A stretch of 64,000 nucleotides of DNA. Origin: Oscillospiraceae bacterium. GTDB lineage: Bacteria > Bacillota > Clostridia > Oscillospirales > SIG519. The DNA lies in contig SVMS01000003.1 in the NCBI GenBank assembly GCA_015067255.1, forward strand, positions 1-64,000. The letters are read 5' to 3'. Below, one piece after another: positions 19,840 through 28,103 of the stretch; the first letter of the stretch is position 1; each line of letters opens with the position of its first letter. A program made the position numbers and the translations under genes. Under the pieces are notes generated by a model. The model was not told the origin of the DNA, did no database searches, and worked only from the letters and a program-made list of their open reading frames with translations.

Positions 19840-20577
19840 TTATTGCAAAATTTTACTAACAACATATGTAATTAACGGACTTTCAATAATTTTACTTACA
19901 ATCAAATATACTGCAACGCCTCCAGCTAATGACCAGCCAGATGTTCCACCACGGGTACGGTTGATATTATGCAGTACATGGCTTCTGTAAATGCAGTCGG
20001 CAAGCAAACCGAAAAGAGTGCTAAATACAATCGAGGCTATAATCACCCAAAATGTCATTTTGCCGATTATGGCATCAATTTTACGGTCGTATTTGGTTGC
20101 AGCGTTAAGCGCCTCGGTCATATCAACACTACCATCGGTAAATGCCATATTATAATCATTAGTATTGTTTAAATATTGTGCGTAAGGCGCAATAATTTTT
20201 TCAGCTTCAAGCATAGCGGGCTTTATTGCTGTAGCGGATATTGCTGTTACACCGATAGAGTATAGCATACTAATAATTAAAAATATAACAGCATATTTAT
20301 ACATTTTGCGGTAGAACATCCAATAAACGTTAAAAAACATTGCTGACCAATTCATATGAAAAAATATTTTTTTACCCTCGTTTTTAGCAAAAATATCAAC
20401 ATAGCGTGATGAATTTTTATCTATAAACAAATGCAAGTCAGATTTCTTTATGTCATAAAGTAATGCTTCTTGATGGGTGGGCTTGTAATCAAGCGGTGTG
20501 CTACAGGTGCGGCAGTATGTGTCACCGTTAATAACTGTTGCGCCGCAGTTTGGGCATTTGTTTTCAAAATATGACAT
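19840..20577 (-). CDS. Zinc-ribbon membrane protein, DUF2628-like
   Basis: A 245-residue protein. The first 30 residues are a zinc ribbon (CPNCG at 8-12 and CRTC at 22-25). After about residue 70 comes NWSAMFFNVYWMFYRKMYKYA, the pattern of the DUF2628 membrane family, then about three further hydrophobic segments (90-115, 170-195, 215-240). It is probably a cytoplasm-facing sensor or scaffold in the membrane; function is unknown. It sits 12 nt after the AraC gene and 27 nt before the lipoproteins. Confidence 0.8.
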   Translation of the reverse strand: MSYFENKCPNCGATVINGDTYCRTCSTPLDYKPTHQEALLYDIKKSDLHLFIDKNSSRYVDIFAKNEGKKIFFHMNWSAMFFNVYWMFYRKMYKYAVIFLIISMLYSIGVTAISATAIKPAMLEAEKIIAPYAQYLNNTNDYNMAFTDGSVDMTEALNAATKYDRKIDAIIGKMTFWVIIASIVFSTLFGLLADCIYRSHVLHNINRTRGGTSGWSLAGGVAVYLIVSKIIESPLITYVVSKILQ

Positions 20578-20589
20578 ACAAAATTCTCC

Positions 20590-21513
20590 TTATTTAATAC
20601 TATCCTTTCGTTTCTGTACGGCATTTTTACGAAACTCGGCAGGGGTTGTACCTGTTATTTCCTTAAAAATTCGGTTGAAGTGTTGTACCGTTTTGAACCC
20701 AACCATATTTGAAATATCTTTGATAGGCACATCAGTAAAAGCAAGTTGCTTTTTTGCAATAGTAATTCGGTACTGCATTAAATATTTGATTGCCGTACAA
20801 CCAAGCTCTTCTTTTATAAGCGCAGTAAGGGTAGTGTGGTTTATTCCGGCGTTTGCTGATATATCGGACAAGGTTATACTATTGGCGTAATGTCCCTCAA
20901 TATAAAGCACTGCATCACGAAGTCTCGGATTTCTTATGATTGGTGTATTGTCTGACTTTTGGTGTGTCAGTCCATACCCGATAAGACCATACATACGCTC
21001 TAAAGCAATAATAATCTCCATAAAATAGGAACGGCCTCGGCAAGACCAATACCAATCTCGTTGTTGCTCTAATTCTTCCATCATATAATCGGCAGATTGT
21101 TCTATCTTTTCTACCTGTGTTTTTGCAATGGGTATAACATACGCTTTATCAATAAATGGCTTTAACATAAACATATCGTGGGTGGTGGCAATATCACCAT
21201 AATTTTTAGAACGTAAAAGTTCAAAGGTCATATTGATATTCAAGAATTTAGGGTGGAAGTATACACAAGTGTAGTGTGCTTTTACCTTTGAAACAAGCAC
21301 GGGATTTTCCGACTCGTCAAAGCACAAGAAAGACGGTGCGGTAGCGATAATTTTCTCCCCACCAACCATAAAATCCAATTTTCCTTTGGTAAGTATAATC
21401 AGTAAAAAACACTTATCCTTAATATTGATGTTGTCAAGTGAGCCGTCCCTTACACACTCAACAAAAGCAATTTTTTCCTCATTATACTTTCTGCCAACCG
21501 TAATATGTTCCAT
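20590..21513 (-). CDS. AraC-family transcriptional regulator
   Basis: A 307-residue regulator. The N-terminal half is a cupin-like sensor region; the last 105 residues hold two helix-turn-helix motifs (TLSDISANAGINHTTLTALI and IKDISNMVGFKTVQHFNRIF), with the AraC signature FNRIFKEITGTTPAEFR. It probably binds DNA as a dimer in response to a small ligand. It heads an operon with the zinc-ribbon protein and two lipoproteins and has its own promoter, so it likely controls this operon. No ligand can be inferred. Confidence 0.93.
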   Translation of the reverse strand: MEHITVGRKYNEEKIAFVECVRDGSLDNINIKDKCFLLIILTKGKLDFMVGGEKIIATAPSFLCFDESENPVLVSKVKAHYTCVYFHPKFLNINMTFELLRSKNYGDIATTHDMFMLKPFIDKAYVIPIAKTQVEKIEQSADYMMEELEQQRDWYWSCRGRSYFMEIIIALERMYGLIGYGLTHQKSDNTPIIRNPRLRDAVLYIEGHYANSITLSDISANAGINHTTLTALIKEELGCTAIKYLMQYRITIAKKQLAFTDVPIKDISNMVGFKTVQHFNRIFKEITGTTPAEFRKNAVQKRKDSIK

Positions 21514-21538
21514 GTTTCCACCGCCTTAAACTACATTT

Positions 21539-21567
21539 ATTATACCATAATGCATATATCATCTCAA
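21539..21567 (-). promoter_or_regulatory. Promoter of the AraC-lipoprotein operon
   Basis: Minus-strand -35 TTGAGA (21562-21567), 17-nt spacer, -10 TATAAT (21539-21544), 26 nt from the AraC start codon. GGCGGTGG lies before the ATG. Confidence 0.75.
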
Positions 21568-21633
21568 CAATAAAACTTTATCTGTTTTGTAATTTGTTTT
21601 ATCTATAATTAAACTTAAACTCTACTCAACAAC

Positions 21634-21672
21634 AAAAAACTGTCTGTACAAATTCTGTATAGACAGTTTTTT
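21634..21672. terminator. Bidirectional terminator-like hairpin
   Basis: A perfect 12-bp stem AAAAAACTGTCT/AGACAGTTTTTT gives a U-run on both strands. It lies upstream of the AraC promoter and would insulate it. Confidence 0.7.
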
Positions 21673-21817
21673 AAGCAAGTAATTTTTGTCCCTATTGTGC
21701 CTCAATCATACCATATCGACAGTGAGGACACAAGGAATTAGTAATATGCTTTGTATCCCTCGTCAACACAATTAAAATTACCGACGGTTGTCCGAAGCCT
21801 TATTGCTGCATAAAAAC

Positions 21818-21848
21818 TGCCCAAGTTATCTTTATGACAACTTGGGCA
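21818..21848. terminator. Terminator-like hairpin
   Basis: A 10-bp stem TGCCCAAGTT/AACTTGGGCA with an 11-nt loop. On the minus strand it is followed by GTTTTTATG, on the plus strand by AATTTTAAAGTTTTTT. It may end the orphan transcript starting near 22326. Confidence 0.6.
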
Positions 21849-22213
21849 AATTTTAAAGTTTTTTATTATATAACTACTTGAACTTAAAAACTTCCTTTAT
21901 ATATTTTTTATTTATATTAATGACTATGAAATAAAGCGATGCTTATTTTTATTTAAAATCAAATCAGAACATTGGAGGATACCCCTTATTGTTTAATTTT
22001 TTTGTTCTTCAGAAGCCGTATTTTCATTTTTTTAATACCGACCTCCCATTGATTTTCTATTAAATTGTATATCAACCGTTACCGGATTTAATTTGGTTTT
22101 CATAAACCTGAGTGCCTTACTATTTTTCAATAAAGTTAATTTTTATTTTTTAAAATACAAGAAACACTAAAACTTTTTATCCCTTAACGCCTGATTGCTG
22201 ACCTTCCTCTATT

Positions 22214-22283
22214 TCCAAGGGAAACACGCCTTTCGATTTGTTTAAAAAATTCAAATTCGTTATCCAATGGAAACACACCTTTC
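22214..22283. repeat. Short direct repeat (two 21-bp copies)
   Basis: Copies at 22214-22234 and 22263-22283 match at 19 of 21 bases and start 49 bp apart. On the minus strand each copy can be read as K-G-V-F-P-L, but in two different frames, so no single protein spans both. Its nature is unknown. Confidence 0.6.
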
Positions 22284-22332
22284 TTAGCAACTTTCTTTTT
22301 GCTTTATTCTTTTGACTCCTCTTTGTGTCTAT

Positions 22333-22361
22333 ATAGTACCATACATTTTCAAAATTGTCAA
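22333..22361 (-). promoter_or_regulatory. Orphan promoter
   Basis: Minus-strand -35 TTGACA (22356-22361), 17-nt spacer, -10 TACTAT (22333-22338). No gene follows for over 800 nt, until the AraC gene beyond two hairpins. It may drive a non-coding RNA or a decayed gene. Confidence 0.65.
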
Positions 22362-22445
22362 CAGTTTTTATGCAAATTTAATATATTTTATTCTTTGCAC
22401 AAAAAACCAAGTGCAACCTTGTGCAAAAATTACAATCATTATATT

Positions 22446-22487
22446 AAAAAGTCCAAGTATAACATCAAAATTATACTTGGACTTTTT
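22446..22487 (-). terminator. Terminator of the GH38 gene
   Basis: A perfect 17-bp stem (AAAAAGTCCAAGTATAA and complement, 8-nt loop) begins directly after the alpha-mannosidase stop codon. On the minus strand the 3' arm ends in CTTTTT. Confidence 0.9.
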
Positions 22488-25151
22488 TTAGTTTTTCTTT
22501 AGCATTAACGATACTATTTTCTTGGCTCCGATATTCAAATGAATTTTATCAGTATTTTCGCAAAGCTTTTCAATAGGCTCGTTATTCAAATTACACAGAT
22601 ATATTTCGTCTGCTTTAAAGAACAGCTCTATATCGGTTTCTTTTTCAGCATCCTGCGCATTATACATTCTCAAAATGTACTCTGTATCTGATATACGGTC
22701 GAAATTCGACAAGCAAACGCCGCCGTTTTCTTTTACAAAGCTCATTTCAGCGGGCAATACGCCTTCGTGTAAAGACTGAGCTACCGCAATAGTATCAAGC
22801 TTGAAGCTGTCAGCTTCTATGCAAGCTTCGTTTAAGCTTCGTTTTTCAAAATCAAGACAGTATTCAAAGCTAAGCTCTGTCTGTGCCTTACCCAAATAAC
22901 CATTTGCACCTGCAACCTCTTTTGTAAAGGACCTGAAAAGAGTCAATGCTACGGTGTGGGATTTGTCCTCGGTAACCTCTACCTCGTACAAGCCCTTTGA
23001 GTAAAGAGCTATGCTTCTGTTTTCGTCAAACAATAAGACTGCGCCATTGTTTGGATTTACAAAGGTTTCTGTTTCCTTTGCAGTTTCCCAGTTTTCTTTT
23101 TCAATATCCCACTGTGTCATATTAAATGCGGTTTTAGTATAGAAGGTTTTTGAATTTATATAGCTGGGGAAGCATATTCTCATTCTGTGATTTACAGCTT
23201 TGTTTTCAAGAGCTGTCTTTATTTTTATCTTTGATGAATTTTTAGAAAGTATAACCTGTGTATTTATTATTTGCTCAACCGTTTCACAGCTTCTTGCCTG
23301 ATAATCTGTATGTACAGGTACATCCATAAAGTTCTTTATGTTGACAACACAAACAAGTCCGTTGTCCTCAACAAGACTAACCTGCGCTTTTGATGAATAA
23401 ATCAGTTGGTTTTTATACGGCGCCATAAAGTTGTAGCCATCACCGTCATCGCCGCTGTCTTCAAAAATATGAAGATCTTCAAATACCTCTTTAGTATCAT
23501 TCACAGTAACATTAAAGGTTCCGTTATCGTTAAATTTAACTGTTATTTTTCCCGTATCAAAGCACATATGTCCCGCTTTCATACTTCCGCCCTGTCTGTG
23601 CGGAGGGAAAAGCGCCTCATATGCATAGCTGTAATTCGGAGGCATTACTGTAAGTCTGTTGTCGTAAGATATTACGGTATATCCCATAGGAGAAAGAGAA
23701 AGGCGCATTGCAACTGTTATAATATTTTTAGGTTCAAAATCAATCAATGCATTATAGTTGTATATATGCTGATTTTCCACCTTACTGTCTAAAATACAGT
23801 AGGGAATTTCATTTCCCAGGCTGTCATAAAATACAAAGCTGCGCTGATTTGCCATAGGCATAGCTAAGTTTAAAATAACAACCTCATCTGTCTGCGCCTG
23901 TGCAAAATTAAATACAACAAAAGCTCCGTCTTTACCTTTCAAGCCATTTGTATTTACGTTGCAGGCAAACACACTTGTCATATTTTTATTTAAGGTTTTA
24001 CAAATTGAAGCAGTCTGTCTGAAACGGCAAAGATTGTCAAGATGCACATTGGTTATGGAACAGCCGCAAATACTGTCGTGAGGATGATTTTTAAGCAAGT
24101 AAGTCCAAGCTTCCTCAATCAAAGCTTCACGGTTTTTAACCTCATTACTGTCTTTTTTGAAATCATAATCTTTTTTGCAAAGCTCAACAACACTGTTCAA
24201 GGGCTGTGTAACCCTTGTTATAAGCTGTTCGCAGTAATCGTTTTGTTGCTTGATTTGGATAATTGATGACAGCACGTTTTTCAAAAGCACACTGTTAAGA
24301 CCTTTTGGCGCAATACTGTAAAGAGAGCCTTCTATTTTCTCAAGCTTTGCATCCTTGCTTTTGAAATCTTCAATGAAGCTGCTCATAGTGGAATGAACAA
24401 AATTACAATCCTGAGTATTTTCATTGAGAAGCTTTATTATTTCGGGTAAATCCTCGCAAGCGTCTATATGATCCACACCGTCTAACATCAAATAAACGTC
24501 ATTAGTATTTGCTTTTTCGGAAAGCTCCACTAACTGTTTTACTCTCTGTACAAGCTCGTCCTTGTCCATAGCTCTCTTTTCAAAAGGCCATCTTGCAGCA
24601 AAATAGAAATTGGAATAGGAACGGTCCTCACATATTTTGAAAACGAGTATTTCCGAATTGTCGGCGCCCTTCCACGCAAACGCATCTTTTTCATAATCAG
24701 ATATTCCTCTGAACAAAACAGCGTTGTCAATATCAAACCCTTTAAATAATTGAGGCATCTGATTATTAAATCCGAATATGTCAACAACATATCCGCATTT
24801 CATCGCCTTTGCTCCGATTTTCTCTGCTTGCTTAATACCTCTTTGCAGGTTTTTCACAAGGGACTCACCCGACACCAAAAAGGCGTCAGGCATAACATAC
24901 CAGGGGCCTACGATTATTTTTCCCTGCTGTATAAGTCCGTACAGCTTTTCTCTGTTTTCAGGACGAATTGCCAAATAGTCGTCAAGAACTATTGTCTGTC
25001 CGTCAAAATGGAAATACAGATATTCGGGATTTTTTTCAAATACTTCGAGTAATCCGTCTACCATTCGTACAAGTCTTATCCTGTACTCCTGAAATTCTTC
25101 ATACCATTCTCTGTCCCAATGGGTATGGGAAATTATGTGTAAATTTTTCAT
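22488..25151 (-). CDS. Alpha-mannosidase, glycoside hydrolase family 38
   Basis: An 887-residue enzyme expected to cleave alpha-linked mannose. The catalytic domain has H11 and D13 in HTHWDREW, the nucleophile-region D124 in VVDIFGFNNQMPQ, and H356/H358/D359 in NHPHDSICGCS, matching the zinc-binding and catalytic residues of GH38. No signal peptide is seen, so it should act in the cytoplasm on imported oligosaccharides. ATG at 25151 has GGAGG upstream, in preference to an upstream start at 25178. It stands alone, divergent from the capsule-related plus-strand operon, with no adjacent transporter. The exact linkage cannot be told. Confidence 0.93.
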   Translation of the reverse strand: MKNLHIISHTHWDREWYEEFQEYRIRLVRMVDGLLEVFEKNPEYLYFHFDGQTIVLDDYLAIRPENREKLYGLIQQGKIIVGPWYVMPDAFLVSGESLVKNLQRGIKQAEKIGAKAMKCGYVVDIFGFNNQMPQLFKGFDIDNAVLFRGISDYEKDAFAWKGADNSEILVFKICEDRSYSNFYFAARWPFEKRAMDKDELVQRVKQLVELSEKANTNDVYLMLDGVDHIDACEDLPEIIKLLNENTQDCNFVHSTMSSFIEDFKSKDAKLEKIEGSLYSIAPKGLNSVLLKNVLSSIIQIKQQNDYCEQLITRVTQPLNSVVELCKKDYDFKKDSNEVKNREALIEEAWTYLLKNHPHDSICGCSITNVHLDNLCRFRQTASICKTLNKNMTSVFACNVNTNGLKGKDGAFVVFNFAQAQTDEVVILNLAMPMANQRSFVFYDSLGNEIPYCILDSKVENQHIYNYNALIDFEPKNIITVAMRLSLSPMGYTVISYDNRLTVMPPNYSYAYEALFPPHRQGGSMKAGHMCFDTGKITVKFNDNGTFNVTVNDTKEVFEDLHIFEDSGDDGDGYNFMAPYKNQLIYSSKAQVSLVEDNGLVCVVNIKNFMDVPVHTDYQARSCETVEQIINTQVILSKNSSKIKIKTALENKAVNHRMRICFPSYINSKTFYTKTAFNMTQWDIEKENWETAKETETFVNPNNGAVLLFDENRSIALYSKGLYEVEVTEDKSHTVALTLFRSFTKEVAGANGYLGKAQTELSFEYCLDFEKRSLNEACIEADSFKLDTIAVAQSLHEGVLPAEMSFVKENGGVCLSNFDRISDTEYILRMYNAQDAEKETDIELFFKADEIYLCNLNNEPIEKLCENTDKIHLNIGAKKIVSLMLKKN

Positions 25152-25190
25152 TTTAGACCTCCGCTGCTTCAATTTCATGTAATTACATTA

Positions 25191-25219
25191 ATTATATCAA
25201 CACATTAAAGCTCAGTCAA
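25191..25219 (-). promoter_or_regulatory. Promoter of the GH38 gene
   Basis: Minus-strand -35 TTGACT (25214-25219), 17-nt spacer, -10 TATAAT (25191-25196), 40 nt before the start codon. It lies back to back with the plus-strand promoter at 25246. Confidence 0.8.
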
Positions 25220-25245
25220 CCTTTCTTTTCAAAGTTCCAAATCAT

Positions 25246-25274
25246 TTGACAAAGATTTTCAATCGTGGTATCAT
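25246..25274 (+). promoter_or_regulatory. Promoter of the sugar-transferase operon
   Basis: Plus-strand -35 TTGACA (25246-25251), 17-nt spacer, -10 TATCAT (25269-25274), 29 nt before the first gene, which has AGGAG before its ATG. Confidence 0.82.
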
Positions 25275-25302
25275 TAAATATATTACATATTAGGAGATTC
25301 TT

Positions 25303-25935
25303 ATGTATAAAAGATTTTTTAAAAGATTTTTAGATATTGTTATTTCCTTTTTCGGACTTATTATTCTTGCTTTTCCTATGCTTGTTATAGCTATCATTGT
25401 AAAGGCAGATTCAAAAGGCCCTGTTCTTTTTAAGCAAAAGAGAGTGGGAATACATAAAACATATTTTTCAATGCCTAAATTCAGAACTATGTATGTGGAA
25501 ACTCCCGCAAATATGCCTACCCATATGCTTAATAATCCTGCCCAATGGATTACCCCTTCGGGCAAGTGGCTGAGAAAGCTGTCATTGGACGAGCTTCCTC
25601 AGATTTGGTGCATTTTTGTTGGAAAAATGTCGATAATCGGTCCTCGTCCTGCCCTTTGGAACCAAGAGGATTTAATTGCAGAGCGTGATAAATACGGTGC
25701 AAATGATATCAGACCGGGGCTGACAGGCTGGGCGCAGATAAACGGCCGTGATGAGCTTGAAATTGAATACAAAGCAAAGCTTGATGGCGAGTATGCCGAG
25801 AAAATCAGCTTTTTGTTTGACTGTAAGTGTTTCTTCGGAACTATTCTTTCTGTACTTAAGCACGACGGCGTGGTGGAAGGCGGAACAGGTGAACTGAAAA
25901 AAGAACAAGAAGAGAAGGAAACTGCCAACATATGA
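25303..25935 (+). CDS. Priming undecaprenyl-phosphate sugar transferase
   Basis: A 210-residue bacterial sugar transferase (short WcaJ/PglC type). One N-terminal hydrophobic segment (about 8-34) is followed by the cytosolic catalytic domain with KFRTM, SLDELPQIW, SIIGPRP and GLTGWAQINGRDEL. This family puts the first sugar-1-phosphate on undecaprenyl phosphate at the inner face of the membrane. Its stop overlaps the next start (ATGA). It probably starts the repeat unit whose other enzymes are encoded in the minus-strand cluster at 33-54 kb, which lacks a priming enzyme. The sugar used cannot be read from sequence. Confidence 0.94.
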   Translation: MYKRFFKRFLDIVISFFGLIILAFPMLVIAIIVKADSKGPVLFKQKRVGIHKTYFSMPKFRTMYVETPANMPTHMLNNPAQWITPSGKWLRKLSLDELPQIWCIFVGKMSIIGPRPALWNQEDLIAERDKYGANDIRPGLTGWAQINGRDELEIEYKAKLDGEYAEKISFLFDCKCFFGTILSVLKHDGVVEGGTGELKKEQEEKETANI

Positions 25936-26894
25936 AGTCTTTTGAAAAACAAAAGAAAGTTGCTGTAATAGGCGCCGGCTTTGTCGGCGCTTCAATAGCA
26001 TATGCACTGACTTTGCTAAATCTATCGGAAGAAATAGTTCTTATTGATATAAACTATAAAAAGGCACAGGGTGAAGCATACGACATTACGCACGGAGTTT
26101 CATCCTTTGGCTGTTGCCGTGTTTATGCAGGCGATTATTCAGATATTAAAAATTCCGACTTAATAATAATTACCACCGGCAGAACACGAAAAGTGGGAGA
26201 GAGCCGTCTGGATTTAATTTCAGACAATATCTCAATTATGAAAAATGTGCTCTCCCAAATAAAAAAGCACTATAATTCAGGTGTCATTCTTGTTGTTTCA
26301 AACCCTGTCGATATTTTAGTATCCCTATGTGATAAAAGCTTAGGACTTCCCGACGGCAAGGTTTTCGGAACGGGCTGTATTCTTGACAGTTCAAGATTTG
26401 TAAGCTGTGTTTCGGAACACGTCGGAGTTAACATTGATGCTGTAAAAGGATATGTTATCGGAGAACACGGGGACTCTCAGGTGCCCCTGTGGAGTTCTCT
26501 TAAGATTTCAGATATGCCTATTTCCGAATATTGTAAAAAAGAAAATATTGAATGGGACGAAAAACAAAAGCAACATATTTTTACCCGTGTTAAAAATATG
26601 GGTGCCCATATAATATCAGCAAAGGATAAAACTCATTACGGAATAGCAACCTGTGTATCTCATTTAGCAAATTCAATATTAAATGACAAGCCTGACGTAT
26701 TTCCTGTATCCTCTGTTCTTACAGGAGAATATGGTATAAACGGCGTCGCTTTAAGCGTGCTTTCCGAGGTTTCTTCTCAAGGCATTGTAAAGAGAATTGA
26801 CGCCGAGCTTAGTGCATCTGAGCTTGAGGCTCTCCAAAGCTCTGCCTGTCTTTTAAAAGACAGATTAAATCCATTACTGAAAAAGGGAGTTTAA
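25932..26894 (+). CDS. L-lactate/malate-type dehydrogenase
   Basis: A 320-residue NAD-dependent 2-hydroxyacid dehydrogenase of the LDH/MDH family. It has the Rossmann motif GAGFVG (14-19), N124 in SNPVDI, D152 and R155 in LDSSRF, and catalytic H179 in GEHGD; R92 matches the lactate-dehydrogenase arginine 109. At the specificity position it has R86, where lactate dehydrogenases carry Gln102; Arg there is the malate-dehydrogenase residue. The rest resembles LDH, so the substrate is open. It overlaps the sugar-transferase gene by 4 nt, an odd place for a fermentation enzyme. Confidence 0.9.
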   Translation: MKSFEKQKKVAVIGAGFVGASIAYALTLLNLSEEIVLIDINYKKAQGEAYDITHGVSSFGCCRVYAGDYSDIKNSDLIIITTGRTRKVGESRLDLISDNISIMKNVLSQIKKHYNSGVILVVSNPVDILVSLCDKSLGLPDGKVFGTGCILDSSRFVSCVSEHVGVNIDAVKGYVIGEHGDSQVPLWSSLKISDMPISEYCKKENIEWDEKQKQHIFTRVKNMGAHIISAKDKTHYGIATCVSHLANSILNDKPDVFPVSSVLTGEYGINGVALSVLSEVSSQGIVKRIDAELSASELEALQSSACLLKDRLNPLLKKGV

Positions 26895-26896
26895 AA

Positions 26897-28099
26897 GTGA
26901 AGCTGTTAATTGTCTGTCAGTATTATTTCCCCGAACAATTTTTAATAAATGAAATTGCCCCCGATTTAGTAAAGCAGGGGCACGAGGTAACTGTACTTAC
27001 AGGGCTTCCCAACTATCCCTCGGGCACAGTACCTGACGAATACAAAAAAGGTAAAAAACGTGATGAAATCATTGACGGAGTAAGAGTTATCCGTTGTAAT
27101 GAAATAGGCCGAAAAAAAGGAAAAATCGGACTTGTTTTAAACTATTTAAGCTTTTGCTTTTTCGGCTGTATCAAGGCAAAAAAACTAAAAGAAGAATTTG
27201 ACCTTGTTTTCAGTTATCAGCTCTCCCCCGTTTTTATGGCTCTGCCTGCTATTGCCTACAAGAAAAAGCACCGCAAGCCGTTATTTCTCTACTGTCTTGA
27301 CATTTGGCCAGAATCTGCACAGGCACACGTGCACAACGACAAAGGCTTTTTATATAAGCTTATTTCAAAATATTCAAAGAAAATTTATTCTCAGTGCGAT
27401 AAAATTGCAGTAACCTCTCAGCCCTTTATTGAATATTTAAGCAAGGTAAACGGCATAGATGAAAGTAAAATGGTTTACATTCCTCAGCACGCTGATGACA
27501 GTATGCTAAATTTCAATCTTGAAGCTGAAGATAACGAAATCGCAGACTTTATGTTTGCAGGCAACTTTGGGAAAGGACAAAGGCTTGATATTATAATAAA
27601 GGCGGCAGCTCTTCTCAAGGATAAAAATAATTTTAAAATTCATCTCGTAGGAGACGGCTCTACAAAAGATACAATAAAAGAGCTTGTTAAAGCAGAAAAT
27701 CTTGAGGACAAGGTTATTTTTCACGGTCAGATAAACCGAAAGGATATGCCTCAATATTATAAAATGGCAGATGCTTTACTTATAACCTTAAGAGGAAACA
27801 ACTTTGTAGGAAACACAATGCCCGGCAAGCTTCAAACCTATATGACTGCGGGCAAGCCTATTTTTGCATCTATAAACGGAGCAGCAAAAGAGGTTATAGA
27901 GGAATCGGGATGCGGAGCCTGTGTAGGCGCTGAGGACAGCGAAGGTCTTGCTTCAATTATGCTTGATTATATAGAGAATAAAGAAAAGTATTCTCAATGC
28001 GGTAAAAAAGCCCAAAGCTATTTCAAAGAGAATTTCACAAGAGAAATTTACATACAACGATTACAGAAGCAGCTTGAAAATCTTTTAAAGGAGCTGTAA
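26897..28099 (+). CDS. Glycosyltransferase family 4, WbuB-like (probable L-FucNAc transferase)
   Basis: A 400-residue GT4 enzyme. It opens LLIVCQYYFPEQFLINEIA, with HEVTVLTGLPNYPSG, which resembles WbuB, the UDP-L-FucNAc transferase of E. coli O26. The GT-B donor domain has GKGQRLDIIIKAA and the acidic EVIEESGCGACV region. The UDP-L-FucNAc genes lie in the minus-strand cluster, which supports this reading. Start is GTG with GGGAG upstream; it is 2 nt after the dehydrogenase. GT4 membership is firm; the donor is inferred. Confidence 0.88.
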   Translation: MKLLIVCQYYFPEQFLINEIAPDLVKQGHEVTVLTGLPNYPSGTVPDEYKKGKKRDEIIDGVRVIRCNEIGRKKGKIGLVLNYLSFCFFGCIKAKKLKEEFDLVFSYQLSPVFMALPAIAYKKKHRKPLFLYCLDIWPESAQAHVHNDKGFLYKLISKYSKKIYSQCDKIAVTSQPFIEYLSKVNGIDESKMVYIPQHADDSMLNFNLEAEDNEIADFMFAGNFGKGQRLDIIIKAAALLKDKNNFKIHLVGDGSTKDTIKELVKAENLEDKVIFHGQINRKDMPQYYKMADALLITLRGNNFVGNTMPGKLQTYMTAGKPIFASINGAAKEVIEESGCGACVGAEDSEGLASIMLDYIENKEKYSQCGKKAQSYFKENFTREIYIQRLQKQLENLLKEL

Positions 28100-28103
28100 A
28101 ATT

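Larger units (their letters stand above)
21568..22445. other. Gene-poor intergenic region
   Basis: About 880 nt without a credible gene. It holds two long hairpins (21634-21672, 21818-21848), an orphan promoter (22333-22361) and a short direct repeat, each listed separately. Several tiny minus-strand open frames (for example 21692-21796, with a CPHC pair) lack starts and ribosome sites and look like remnants. Confidence 0.6.

Noticed and set aside
21692-21796. Minus-strand 34-codon frame with a CPHC pair
   Set aside because: No start codon with a ribosome site and no recognised family; kept only as a possible gene remnant.
21964-22136. Tiny minus-strand frames after TTG/ATG in the gene-poor region
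   Set aside because: Each is under 35 codons, has no clear ribosome site and no conserved motif that I can name.
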